A stretch of DNA of 64,000 nt from Aphelocoma coerulescens. Lineage: Eukaryota; Chordata; Aves; Passeriformes; Corvidae. The stretch is from assembly GCF_041296385.1 (NCBI RefSeq), contig NC_091013.1, forward strand, positions 35,864,475 to 35,928,474, in the 5' to 3' direction. The notes beneath the pieces were generated by a model, which made no database searches, was not told the origin of the DNA, and saw only the letters and a list, made by a program, of their open reading frames with translations. The first letter of the stretch is position 1, and each line of letters begins with the position of its first letter. Positions 13,301-23,390 of this stretch are shown one piece after another. The translations under genes were made by a program, and so were the position numbers.

Positions 13301-14989
13301 GCTGCTCAGAGCCTCATCCAGCCTGGCTTTGAACACTTCCAAGGATGGGGCATGTACAGCTTCTCAGGACAGCATGATCCAGTGCCTCACCACCCTCACA
13401 TCAAAGACCTTTCATCCCTCCAAAACTGCATTTCCTACACTAGCTTCTTAAAGAGCAGTGTATCAGCCTCAGTGTATCAGTGTAATGGTAATTTAGTTGC
13501 CACAGGGTGACAGTGCTTGACTAGACAAGATGCTACATGACTTACACGTACAGATAAAGGAGCAAACAAGGTACTCCTCAGGATGTTTGTAGTGAAGGGA
13601 AAAGGAGAAAAATGGAAAGAAATCCTGCATGTTTTCACACTGTAGTGGCAATCTCTCATGGCAACATGAATTATGCCACAAGGCGAGTAAGTAGGTGAGA
13701 AGAGGCTATTTTGCAAGCAACTGGCAACCAACAAAAACAAGCTTGCCTAGCACACTAGTTACAGACAAGATAATATCTTACAGTTCAAAATACAATACCC
13801 CCCTCTTCCAGTGTGCCTACTTCTATTTTAAATTATTGAGCTTCAGTTTTACAATTTTGTTTTTGCAATTATCAGTTCAATGGTGTTCACAAGTAGATAA
13901 AACCTTCAGTAGGATTTTGAAAGATCCTGGATGTTTTGTTGTTTGGTACACTTGTGGATTCCTCCCTCAAAGACACTCTGCTAGGAAACAACATGTGCAA
14001 CAAGGTTTCTTATTCTCTACAGCCTTTCGCCAGAGGTGCAGTCTGGGGTAACTTGGCAGAGAAATTGGTGTAGTTCCACCCTTCAGCACAATTGCCATCT
14101 CAGTTAGCTCATAAACACTGCTCCTCAAAGCAATGAGGAAGCAATAGGTCTGCTTCCCAAACTGCTGTTTTGAAATCCGGCCATTCTTAGCACTGCAGAG
14201 AACCAATTGCTAAAGGAGCCCAGGTACCCAGTCATCCTCCTAGTACACCCCGAGTGCAGCTCACAGCTCTTGAAAAGAAAATCCATGCCTTGGGGATGAT
14301 GCTGTGGAGGCCTGGCCTTGCAGAACCCTATCAGCTACCTATGATCACCAGCTGCCTGTCAGGAACTTCCGGACTGAAGCCTTTCAGGGTGAGATTCCAA
14401 GAACTTTGCTGCATGAGGGGAGGGAAAGTAGCAAACTTGGTTTTGTTCAAACAAGTTACAAGCCAGCAGGCAATACTGTGGCACAGTTTTCAAAGAGAAG
14501 GCAAATTCTATGTCCTTGAGGCTGAAAAGAGAAATATTTCCTGGTAACATTGCTCATTGCAGTCATTTAAATATATTTTGATGTGAGAATGGCAAAAATG
14601 GCAACACAGAATTAAAATGAGATAATGAGGCCTATATGTTGAAAGAGGGGACAATATTTCCATCTTTGGGTATAGCTGTTTTTTAAGTTTTAAGCAGTTA
14701 AGGAATATGAAGCAGCTCCACATAGAAGAGCTAACCCTGGGAATGCCCTCTAGGCTATGAAATAATCCTGGGCAGAGGATTTCAGGTTTACATTAAATAC
14801 CACACCAGCTCTGTTCACCCTTATGGCCAGTTTCCTTACCTGATAGTATCATTCCCATAGCAACCTACATCCCCTATGCCGAGATCATCAGCCAGCAACA
14901 GGACAAAGTTTGGCTGTGTGATGGTGGAAAGCTGTGTGGGTGGTGCCTGCAGAAGCAGACCAAAAATCAGGGGTGTAGCCAGAGGAGAC
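3950..14989 (-). CDS. ARSD: Arylsulfatase, ARSD/ARSE/ARSH (steroid sulfatase) clade, nine coding exons
   Basis: Type I sulfatase that hydrolyses sulfate esters in the ER/Golgi or secretory route; the natural substrate of ARSD-type members is not settled. Coding exons (minus): 14840-14989, 12822-12943, 11291-11413, 7809-8232, 6934-7070, 5568-5702, 5021-5183, 4611-4732, 3950-4320. All junctions have GT/AG and the phases match, giving 582 codons plus stop, the usual length of the clade (about 580-590). Visible landmarks: hydrophobic N-terminus, metal-binding ADDLGIGD, the formylglycine signature [19 protein letters not shown], a pair of membrane helices in the fourth exon, SDHGG, and a Cys-rich C-terminus ending [10 protein letters not shown]. 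The fit is best to ARSD by the GKWHQGVNC and NAGSGGLP regions, while the C-terminus also recalls ARSH. No stop or frameshift is seen. The first coding exon (start codon) is not certain. Confidence 0.9.
4611..4732 (-). CDS. ARSD: Arylsulfatase exon, [11 protein letters not shown] / HEFLFHYC
   Basis: Encodes [24 protein letters not shown] and [10 protein letters not shown], which are strongly conserved in the ARSD/ARSE/ARSH branch. The acceptor is TTTTCCTGCCAG and the donor GACA|GTGAGT. Confidence 0.9.
5021..5183 (-). CDS. ARSD: Arylsulfatase exon, [12 protein letters not shown]
   Basis: Encodes [20 protein letters not shown], then [20 protein letters not shown] and AVPQDR. The Lys in GGK is the conserved sulfate-contacting lysine. 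The donor is ACAG|GTACAA. The acceptor is unusual because its pyrimidine tract is an uninterrupted run of 27 T before ATTGAAAG. Confidence 0.92.
5192..5218. repeat. Homopolymer A27/T27 inside a splice acceptor
   Basis: Perfect run of 27 A on the plus strand. Read on the minus strand it is the polypyrimidine tract of the acceptor of the arylsulfatase exon that begins at 5183. Confidence 0.9.
5568..5702 (-). CDS. ARSD: Arylsulfatase exon, SDHGG active-site loop
   Basis: Encodes [13 protein letters not shown], then [13 protein letters not shown] and [11 protein letters not shown]. The Asp-His pair is equivalent to the Asp-Gln metal ligand pair of human steroid sulfatase and is typical of the ARSD/ARSE branch. 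The acceptor is GTTTACAG and the donor AAAG|GTAAGA. Confidence 0.92.
6934..7070 (-). CDS. ARSD: Arylsulfatase exon, [10 protein letters not shown] / [13 protein letters not shown]
   Basis: Acceptor TTTTGTAG and donor GTGG|GTAAGT. Encodes [20 protein letters not shown], then the highly conserved [17 protein letters not shown]. The common family form LHVH is LHSH here, and both His residues are kept. An inner AG (CACCACAG) resembles a second acceptor but would remove conserved residues. Confidence 0.9.
7809..8232 (-). CDS. ARSD: Arylsulfatase large exon with catalytic GKWH and transmembrane hairpin
   Basis: Begins with KWHQGVNC, containing the Lys and His that contact the sulfate. It continues with [20 protein letters not shown], then two hydrophobic segments separated by a short loop, matching the helical hairpin that anchors steroid sulfatase in the ER membrane. 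It ends [17 protein letters not shown]. The acceptor is TATTTTCAG and the donor AAAG|GTGAAG. At 424 bp it is the largest exon, as in relatives. Confidence 0.92.
8600..8840 (+). other. Unexplained open, less AT-rich segment in an arylsulfatase intron
   Basis: A plus-strand frame is open from about 8627 to 8840 and reads without stop (for example [13 protein letters not shown] and [12 protein letters not shown]). Base composition is less AT-rich than the flanks. I recognise no protein family. It may be chance or a decayed transposon or gene fragment. Confidence 0.2.
11291..11413 (-). CDS. ARSD: Arylsulfatase exon, GLPxNETTFAK region
   Basis: Encodes MDAVNDYRV, then [20 protein letters not shown] and GYSTGLIG. 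The acceptor is TATTTTTAG and the donor ATAG|GTATGA. The start of this exon (MDA..YR) resembles ARSD more than STS. It ends inside the Gly codon of the GKWH catalytic motif completed by the next exon. Confidence 0.9.
12822..12943 (-). CDS. ARSD: Arylsulfatase exon carrying the formylglycine cysteine
   Basis: Encodes [17 protein letters not shown] and the sulfatase signature [12 protein letters not shown]. The cysteine of CTPSR is the residue converted to C-alpha-formylglycine by SUMF1 in active sulfatases, and it is intact here. The acceptor is TTTTTAG and the donor TCAG|GTTTGC. The reading frame joins both neighbours exactly. Confidence 0.92.
13203..13440 (-). mobile_element. CR1 LINE 3' fragment
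   Basis: Reads atcatagaattgtagaatgg at its left edge, followed by ggctggaagggaccttaaag and the 'cagcctggctttgaacacttcc' type sequence. This is the reverse complement of the avian CR1 3' end, so the element is inserted on the minus strand. It is truncated at its 5' side, as usual for CR1. It lies in the intron between the first two mapped arylsulfatase exons. Confidence 0.9.
14840..14989 (-). CDS. ARSD: Arylsulfatase exon with signal-peptide core and metal-binding Asp pair
   Basis: The acceptor is a long pyrimidine tract ending TTTCAG and the donor is CAG|GTAAGG. It encodes a hydrophobic run (PLIFGLLLQ) followed by [20 protein letters not shown]. The two Asp residues are the calcium ligands of the sulfatase fold. 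The exon starts with the third base of a codon, so the start codon must lie upstream. The alternative is an unspliced start at the ATG at 15030, which reads in frame through the acceptor tract as a plausible signal peptide. Confidence 0.85.
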
Positions 14990-15134
14990 CTGAAACACAG
15001 AAGAAGGAAAGAAGCCAGTGACCTGGCCATTCATCACTCCCCCTGCACGTGGCCAGAGACCCTCCGATGTGAGCTTGGCTGCAGATCAGACCATGCTGTC
15101 CAGGCAGAGGGTGTGCTAAGTGTTTATCATTTAC

Positions 15135-15172
15135 CCAAACTGATGTAATGAAGAGGAAATGGCCAGGAACAT
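15135..15172 (-). CDS. Candidate first coding exon of the arylsulfatase (model A)
   Basis: An ATG at 15172 opens MFLAISSSLHQF and ends at a possible donor TTTGG|GTAAAT in the phase needed by the exon starting at 14989. The joined N-terminus would be a plausible signal peptide and the total would be 594 residues. The implied intron is only 145 bp. No homology supports it directly. Confidence 0.3.
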
Positions 15173-15179
15173 AACTTTA

Positions 15180-17870
15180 AAATCTCCTTTCCTGATTGTT
15201 TCCAAGTTTTCTGCAAGCAGTCTCACGTGGGAATTTACATGTAGCAGATGGCATACAAGTGATTTTGCTTCATGGCTTTGGATGTTTATTAAAAGTTGGT
15301 CTGGGAAGCTGAGAATGGGATCAACTTCCTCTGACACATTTTCTGCCCGGACGGGGATCTTTGGGTTGTGAAAAAGTTAATAACAAGAAAAACAAACAAA
15401 AATCACATTGTGAGATAAACAATGCTACTCTTTTGTAACATGGTATTGTGTCATTATTAAGTTTCACTCACTTTAGATCAAAGTATGATATAACAGAAAC
15501 TCATGATTTTTCTTACCAATGAGATGTTAGTTGCCAAATCATTTCTGCATTTGGAGTGTTCAAATCCTGCAAAACCAAGAGTACCTTGTCATAGTTACAT
15601 TTTCCCAGTAGTCACTGCAATAAAAATAGATTAATAACTTAATCAAAGCCTGTTAACATTTTATTTACTCCAGTGCACCTCAGATCAGACCCTAAATGAA
15701 GAAGAGTAAAGGCATTAATGTTATTTTTATTGCCCTTCACTTATTAGAGGAATTTTTCTTTTTGTGTAAAGAAGTTTATCTCAAAATAGCGAAATAATTC
15801 TATTTCCTTACATGAATCATCTGCATAAAAATTACTTCCTCTTCAGAAAAGATAAAAGTTTTTTTAAAATCCAGTCTTCAATAGAATTTATTTTTCTGTA
15901 ATCATAGACATTGTGTTTTTTCACATAAGGTGCTAAGTTTCCTCTCAGGCTTGTAAGAGGTATTTTTAGTTGTAGAAATTCTAGTCATCTGTTTCCAACA
16001 ATTATAATTTCTTAGAAGAATTCATGACCTCTTGTTATTTAACTCTGGGAATGAAGAGGGCTTTTCCTTTCACTGTCAGGACAGTGAGACAAACTATTTA
16101 AAGACTTTGAAGTAAGGGCCAAGTGAGTTTGGTTCAAAAGCTTTAAAATAGACTTCTTTCAAATTTATCCCATGTCTGGCTGAACTGTCCCAAGCATCTC
16201 AATTTTATAAATTATGTTTGTTTGATACTTATTTTTCTTTTCTAGAAATTATGTATTAGGCAGTTTAGTTAATATCCATAGTTCTTACATTTTATCCATC
16301 AATGCTACAAGCTTTGATGGAAAAAATTAAATTTGTGTGCTTAGAAAACTGTCATCCAAACACATGCTTACAAGCACCAGAATTGATGCAGCGTTGGTAT
16401 CTAGACACTCAGTTTTCTGCATTTGAGTTTGTGCCTTTGCTACATCCTAAGTAGTTACAGGGAAAGTACTGGAGAACACCTCAGCCATCTTTTACATTTG
16501 CATACTGTGAGCCTCCAAAACAGTTGAAGTAAAAGGGAGTTGGAAATAATCAGATTTAACAGTGCAGTTGGTTGTCACTAACCACCTGCGTTTCACAGTA
16601 GAGAGACACTGATTTAAAGCACAGCCTGGAGCTCGAGGCTGAGCTTCCCCAGAAGCTGCCTGTAAAATACTAGGCAATATGCAGAAACCAGCTACTGTTT
16701 TATTATACTGACTGGTATTATCCCTGTCAAGCCATTTCCTCAGTGAAAGGTGATGGGAGCCCAGGCAGAGGAACTGCAAGCAGTCCCCTCTGCTATCTGA
16801 ACTGAATTGGGCTTAAAGCAAAACTCTTTCCTCCCTCTCCCACTGTTAATCCCTCCCCCAAATTAATTTACTTTCTGTCCCTTTCTTCATCTATTTTAAT
16901 AATTCTGGGGGAAATAGCTTGCATATCTTTCATATTTTACCAACAGTTTTCCTGTATTGATTCAAAGTTTACAATCAGTCTTTACCTTTCCAACAAAATA
17001 TTTACAAGATACTAAAATCCCAATTCAAGCCAGTTTTCATAAGAAAAATATTCATATTTTTAGGTATACTCATATGCACTCTTCTTAAGAACAGCATGCA
17101 TTTGTGGCATCAATTTGGCAGCAGTCAGTGAAAAGTCACACAGTTAATACCACTCAGTTCAGTACAGTTCAGTCTGTGAAAATTTCTTTTAAAAGTTCCT
17201 ATTTTGTTGACTTGATACAGATAAAAGAAAACACAGACTTGTAAACACGTAGCCTGCAGCTCTCACTTTGTTCATAGTCTTGTATGAGAGTAATGTTGTT
17301 GTAACAAGAAAAGTATTTTAAAAACTTCCTTGGAATATTTTTATCTACAGAAGAAAAAAAAAAAAAAAAAAAAAAAAAGGCATTAAAATTTTCCTGTGTA
17401 TTTCCCAGCATAGTAAGGGAGGAATACAGTACCTGGTCAAGTTATGTTCAAAGCAGGCAGCTGACAGGCTGGCAACTTAAAACCATTCCAAATCTTTTCA
17501 GCTCGAGGACTGCTGCTACTGTGCAGCGTTTCTGAAGGCAGTCCTGAAATGTGCCCTAGCTGCACGTCCCACAGTTCACCACAGGAAAAGCGTGTTATGG
17601 CAGAGCTTTCAAGCAGCTGGATGTTCTGGCTTATCATGGAATCTCAAGCTGCACGTCCCCCTGCTGTTTGCACAACCCTGACATTCACACAATGCGTAAG
17701 GGTCGGGCTGGGGAACGCCACAGATGTAGCTAAAATGCTTTCTGCCTAACCACCAGTCTCTCGAGGGACGGGAATGATCTCCTTCAAGTCTGAGACACTC
17801 CCCTGAAAGGCACTATAAATAACAGTTCCCAATAAACCTCTCCTCACTTCCCCCAAGGAAAAGAGAAAAT
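15180..17870. other. Non-coding DNA upstream of the arylsulfatase coding exons
   Basis: AT-rich DNA without recognisable genes or transposons apart from an A25 run at 17354-17378. It is probably first-intron sequence if the exon near 17.9 kb is real, otherwise it is 5' flank. Confidence 0.35.
17354..17378. repeat. Homopolymer A25
   Basis: Perfect run of 25 A on the plus strand. No transposon boundary is recognised next to it. Confidence 0.9.
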
Positions 17871-17882
17871 AGCTGTACTTAC

Positions 17883-17990
17883 GGAGCAGCAGTTCTTTGT
17901 TGTAGAAATAGAAATCGAGTTAATTTCTTCACTTTATGGCAACCCTGAGTGTCCGCTGCTGTGAGGTGGTTATCTCTGCACATGCAGGGA
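17883..17990 (-). other. Candidate upstream exon of the arylsulfatase (model B)
   Basis: A strong donor (GCTCC|GTAAGTAC) on the minus strand at about 17882 ends an open frame whose last codon is split after two bases. That is exactly the phase required by the exon starting at 14989. It could be a leader exon or could carry the start codon (the nearest upstream in-frame ATG gives an N-terminus longer than family members). The left limit follows from the donor; the right limit is a guess. Confidence 0.3.
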
Positions 17991-20590
17991 GAAATAGTTC
18001 TAGGGTGGGGAGGAAATGCCGGTAAGAGGCTTGAATTTGCTTTTTCAGAAAATGACTCATTCAGCTTCACTTCTGAGTGCTGCCTGTTTAGCTCAGAGGC
18101 ACAAATTAAGGTTACATGCTGGCTAATGCTTATTTACTTGATTTTTTTCTTATTTGAGTCCTCTTGTACTGAGTGTTTTGGGACAGCATGAGGCATTACC
18201 CAACAGCAATCTTGCTTTACTAACATAGAATGCCCTGCATTTTCGTATCTTGTAAGAGAAGGGAGAGTTGGTGGTATCAGTTGCAATGTTCAGGTTGGAT
18301 TGCCAGTGGAGTATCTCTGAGGCAAATTACAGCACCATGGGTATCCCTTCCCTGTTCCCTCCCACCGCAAGAATATCATGCTGGAGTGGTTATGCCAACA
18401 CACGCAGAAAAAGAGCTGCGTCTGGTTTTACTTCTCTCAGTGTCTGCCTTCTGACCCCCACCTGCGTTACAGAATCCCAATCTGTACCTCTCTAGTTCCC
18501 ATTCCCTTTACTGAGCCTTTAGCACTTCAAGCATTCATTAAGGTCTATAGGATTTCTTGTTGTCTGATGCCCTCTACTGCTGCATTTTTTCTAAAAGGAA
18601 ACACCTTCTGAGCAGCAGCTTCTGAGTTTCTCTGTCCAGGCTGCAATCAATCCCTGCAGGACCCTGCTGACTGAGAGAGCCTCTTTTGCAGCTGGGGCCA
18701 TCTCCACAGCTCTCATATCCAGCTTGTGTTTTTTCCAGGACTTCTTGCAAATTCTGTAGAGTTTGTAACAGAGAACCACAAACTGTAACTGCTATATTAT
18801 TTACTAAATTTAGAATACAGCAGAAAACTGAATGCATGTCTGCAGTTACACTGCAGGAACATGCCTTTGCTGTCTTTTACACAGCCCTCTTTAAAGGCAG
18901 AGAGAGCCAGACCAGTTTGCTGCTCTAAGTAGCACTTGTTGAAGTCTGGCTGCTGGGAATTGCCCCCCGGGCACACTTATGATGTAATGAAGTTAAAGGA
19001 GGGAGGGCTGTGCTTGTGGTCTGAAGACTTTCAGAGTGACAACTTGTGCCCATTTTGGTGTTTGATCTTTGAACGAGGGAAAGGTGAATGCCCTCTCACT
19101 GGTGCTACTTAAAGATGACATTTTTAAAGGGTCTTGACAAAGCTAATTCTCTTCCCAACCACTGCACTGAATTTGCACTAGCTGGTCTTCTGAGGGGAAA
19201 TATTTAAAAAGTCTGTATTTTTTCAGAATGTGGAATGAATGCCGAACTTTGCAGAAGCCTTGCATACTCCCGTCTTTTTACCCTCGTTTTCTTTACTGAG
19301 TACTGTAGGCAGTAACACTCCATGACCCTGTTAAACTGCTTCAGCATCCGAGAGCTGAAGGCCCGAGTTAGAGGGGTTTGGTGTAGGATATGATGATTAA
19401 GGGGCTCCCTCTAGCGACTACTCCCTTGTATTTGTTTCAGAGTACAGTGGATCCGCACTCCATCTTTCTAAAAGTCATTGCACAATGATGTTATGGTGTT
19501 ATTTCTTGGAACTCTGATTTACACTAGGTCTTCAAGGGCTGGATGCTGGGACCAGTTGCAGAGCCTTACCTGTCGTCCTGGAGCACACAGTACAGGTTTG
19601 CAACGTTGGGAAGAAGGCTGGTTCATGTATTCCAGGACTATTCCAGCTCTGCAGTGTGAGCCAAACTGCAGGAGGTGGGGGTGAGTGGGAGAGATGCTTC
19701 AAAAGTGCTCTCCTGGTCTGGGGTAAAGCAGTAATTCAGATGCCCCAATTCCTGTCTAAGGCTCGACTTACCTAATAGCTGGTAAGTAATGCAACTAATA
19801 TACTTAGAAGGCTGTAATGCAATTAATTGCCCACATGGTTTCCAATAGGAGACATAATCCAGTGCTGTGCTCTCCTGCACCACAGAATGGTTCATGTCAC
19901 CTGGCTTTCACTACCAAAAAACTGGCTGTTCACATCTAAGCCTGCCACCCAGACTCCATGATTAATGGTGAAAGACAGTCACAGTGAGGGCAGTCCAGCT
20001 GTCCTATAATGCTATTCTAGGATGAGATGAAACATCCTTTGAAGGTTCCAGTCTATTTTTAATGCCTGTACAGAGAGAATTTGTATGGCTCTGTATTCAA
20101 GCTAGATTGAAATTGGTTAAAGAGCTACAAAACCATACTGTTTGTCATTCTACTAACAGAGCAAACAAACGAATACTACCATACAAAAAAATTTATGAAA
20201 ACTATTTTTATTACAACATGTTTAATATCGTTCTGAAGGATGAGTTTGTATTTTTTAAGTTTAAGGAAAATCACCTGATTTGAATTAAACAATCCTACCA
20301 TTAGAACAATGCAGATGCATTTAATTTAATTTCTAAAACCTGTATACTTCTTATTCTCTTGGGATTGAAGCTGTTAAAAGTGAAGTATTTAGTTAGATTT
20401 TCAACTGGAATGGAAAAAAGCATAACGTAAAATATCAAAATAGGAGGAAGATATGCTCTGTATTGCATTCTTGGTGTGTATTTCTCAAGACATCCAATTG
20501 CAAGGCACAAAAAGGTGGTGACATATACATGTTATGGGAGATCAAAGGGGTCCCAGAAAACCCATGTGAGTACTTTGAGAAACCTCGCTG
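17991..20590. other. Intergenic DNA between the arylsulfatase and TNFSF13B genes, part 1
   Basis: No exon, RNA gene or known repeat recognised. The short open frames here show no family features. Confidence 0.4.
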
Positions 20591-20597
20591 TTCTTTT

Positions 20598-21148
20598 CTG
20601 CAGCACTTGTGAGGCCTCACCTCGAATCCTGTGTTCGGTTTTGGGCCCCTCATGACAAGAAAGACACTGAGGTGCTGCAGCATGTCCAGAGAAGGGCAAC
20701 AAAGCTGGTGGTGGATCTGGAGCAAAGTCTGATGAGGAGCAGCTAAGGAGCTTGGGATGTTTAGTCTGAAGAAAAGGAGGCTCAGGGAAGACCTTATTGC
20801 TCTTTACAACTACCTGACAGGTAGGAGGCTGTAGCAAGGCAGGAGTACTTGGTCTTCTCCCAGGTATCAAGCTAAATAGTCAGAGAAAATGTTGAAAATG
20901 CTTCAAGTTGTGCCAGGGGAGGTTTAAATTAAATATTACAAAAAATTTCTCCTTTGCAAGGGTTGTGAAGCATTGGAGCAGGCTGCCCAGGGAAATGCTT
21001 GAGTCACTGTCTCTAGAGGTATTTAAAAGACATGTAGATGTGACACTTGGGGACATGGTTTAGTGGTGGACTTGGCAGGCTGGGTTATGGGTTAGGCTCA
21101 GATGATCTTAGAGGTCTTTTCCACCCTAAATGACCATGTGATTCTATG
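20598..21148 (+). mobile_element. CR1 LINE fragment, C-terminal ORF2 and 3' end
   Basis: Plus-strand CR1. It contains the 'tgtgaggcctcacctcgaatcctgtg' region of ORF2, 'gaggtgctgcagcatgtccagagaagggcaac', 'ttcagtctgaagaaaaggaggctcagg'-like text and a tail ending at 'gtgattctatg'. Several stops and indels show it is long dead. The start is approximate. Confidence 0.9.
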
Positions 21149-21904
21149 TCTGAGTGAGAATGTGTGGGTACCAATCTAAACAAATCAACAAAAATAGTTA
21201 CAGTGAAAAGGGTTTCTAGAATTTACGTGAAACAGATTTAATTGGGAAATACTCTTCCTCTGATGTTTTACTATCCAAAGACAAGGAGATCAGTTTTAGG
21301 AGAAACAAAGCCCATCACAAGTGCAACATACTTATGAAATTATGATTCCCAATAGCAAAAAAATGTGTCTACTACCAGATATGAGTTGTTTCTCATCTAC
21401 ATAATGTAAACATTCTCTCTTAATTTCTTCTCTGCTAGCCACTGGTAGCTGTACTAGTACAAGCATTTGGAGATAAGAGATCTGTGAAGTTCCTTAAAAT
21501 AAATACTTTTCTGAATTGTACTTTGGTTGAATGAATAAATTGTAGGAAAGGTTTCTATTATAATGTTGAAAGATAAAGCAACTCATACCAAAAATATCTT
21601 ATCCCCTCACCACCTGCAACTGAGAGAGGTTTGGAATCACCACAACAAAGTGCTGAGACAGACACAGGTAGGCACAGCAGAGTGAGGCCAGCAGCAGCCA
21701 GCAGTAAACACTAAGCTTTCTCACCACCATTATTATAAATTTGGGAACTATCAAACAGGATTTTGGCACTTATCTATGTCATTGTTTTGGAATTCAGGTG
21801 AGACTGAATTTCACCATCCCAACTTCTGTCCTCACGTTCACAGCTAAATCTTTCCTTCAGCTGTGGGGGACTGTCTTGTGCTTGCCCTGCAGAGCAAGAG
21901 TGAT

Positions 21905-22022
21905 GAGAGAGGAGACCTGAGGCACACATTTGATTCCCCTCCCAGGCTCTGGGCAGTGCTTCACTCCAGGTGCCCTACTGCTTCAACAAGTGCACTAACT
22001 ACCAGGCTATTATCTGTAATAA
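21905..22022 (-). mobile_element. Possible tRNA-derived SINE relic
   Basis: On the minus strand a box-A-like stretch (TAGCCTGGTAGTTAGTGCAC, near 21990-22010) is followed about 55-60 bases later by a box-B-like GGGAATCAAATG (near 21925-21940). This is the arrangement of a Pol III tRNA-type promoter. Both boxes deviate from consensus, so this is tentative. Confidence 0.25.
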
Positions 22023-22030
22023 GGTCAGGA

Positions 22031-22074
22031 CACCACTTCCTCCTCTTGTGGCCACCACTTCCTCCTCTTGTGGC
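22031..22074. repeat. 22-bp perfect tandem duplication
   Basis: The unit caccacttcctcctcttgtg plus gc is present twice head to tail without mismatch, followed by a partial third copy of two bases. A recent slippage or duplication event. Confidence 0.95.
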
Positions 22075-23039
22075 CAGGTTTTGGAATGAAACTGTGTCAT
22101 GCTCTGGGCTTTTCGTCAGTAGGGGTGACTAGTTCATGAATGTCAAACAGGTTTCAGCTTGAGATAAGAACTGATACATGCCATTTAGCTGCCCTGGGGT
22201 ATATGTGTTGGCAGAACATTTGACAAGAAGAAGGTTTACACATGGAGATTCAAAAGCCTACAAACTCTGCTACTGTTTAGGCTTCCTAAATAGCTGTGTG
22301 AAGTTGGGATGGATTGTGTGGGGCTAAAATTACTTGCATTTCATCTGAATCATGCCTTTGGTGGCTTTCAGTACCTTGGTAACATGTTCAGTTTTCATGG
22401 TGCTTGGGGACCTCTCTACCTAGGAGTTCACTAAAAGTGTTTTTTGGGCTAGCACATACAATTCAGAGAGTGCAGATGAAATTCCTAATGGCCTGTGAAG
22501 AGGCACTGAGTTTGCTCCCAGGTAAGCTTTTGTTGCTGGGTGAGTAAGTAGTGGAAGTTGGATCAGAGTCTGTGGGTTGAATAAATGCATGGCAGCTCAG
22601 CTGAGTGGAATGCAGCTGGGCTCAATTTTGCAGGAGAAAGGATTTTGTAACAGGATTAAGGAGAAGGTTCTGCCTTACTATAGCAGAGGTGAGTAGACAG
22701 ACACAGGCAGAACTCGCCACTGCTGAGTATACCCCCAAACTGTACTTGAGGCCTGAACCTTTCTTGCTAAGCAGAAGGAAAGGCACTATTTGTTTGCAAA
22801 GTCAAGGTAAAGCAGTATTATAACTATCCATGCATGTCTGACATGACTGGGGTTTTTAATTTTGTCCACTTTAATAAAATTAAATAAAAACAAAAATGGA
22901 GAGAGAAAGAAAAAGAGAGAAACTATTGCACCTTTGGAGTTGGTCCAATATTTAAAAATAATTTAGAGTTTCAAAAAATTAATTTTTATATGTAAACTAC
23001 TGTACAAGTAGTTGAGAATGCTTGCATACTTCCCCTCTT

Positions 23040-23390
23040 TACTAAACATGCTGGGTAATGCCAGCTGGTACAGCCTGTCCCTACAGGAGAGGTGCTCCAT
23101 CCCTCCAACCATCCCGGTGTCTCTCCTCTGAGCTCGCTCAAACAGGTCCATGTCCTTCTTGTGCTGGGGACCCCAGAGCTGGATGCAGCACTCCAGCTGG
23201 GGTCTCACCAGAGCAGAGCAGAGGGGCAGAATTTCCTCCCTCGCCCTGCTGGCCACATTGCTTTGGATGCAGCCCAGGACACGTTTGGCTTTCTGGGCTG
23301 TGAGTGCACATTGACAGGTCAAGTCAGCCTCTCATCCACCGCCACTCCCAAGTCCTTCTGCAGCCAGGCTGCTCTTGATCTGTTTATCCC
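23040..23390 (-). mobile_element. CR1 LINE ORF2 C-terminal fragment
   Basis: Minus-strand CR1. The minus frame still reads typical CR1 protein text such as CALTAQKAKRVLGCIQ, then SALVRPQLECCIQLWGPQ, over more than 90 residues. The 3' tail is missing and both ends are truncated. Confidence 0.9.

Noticed and set aside
17813..17820. TATAAATA on the plus strand as a promoter
   Set aside because: It points away from the arylsulfatase and no plus-strand gene follows.
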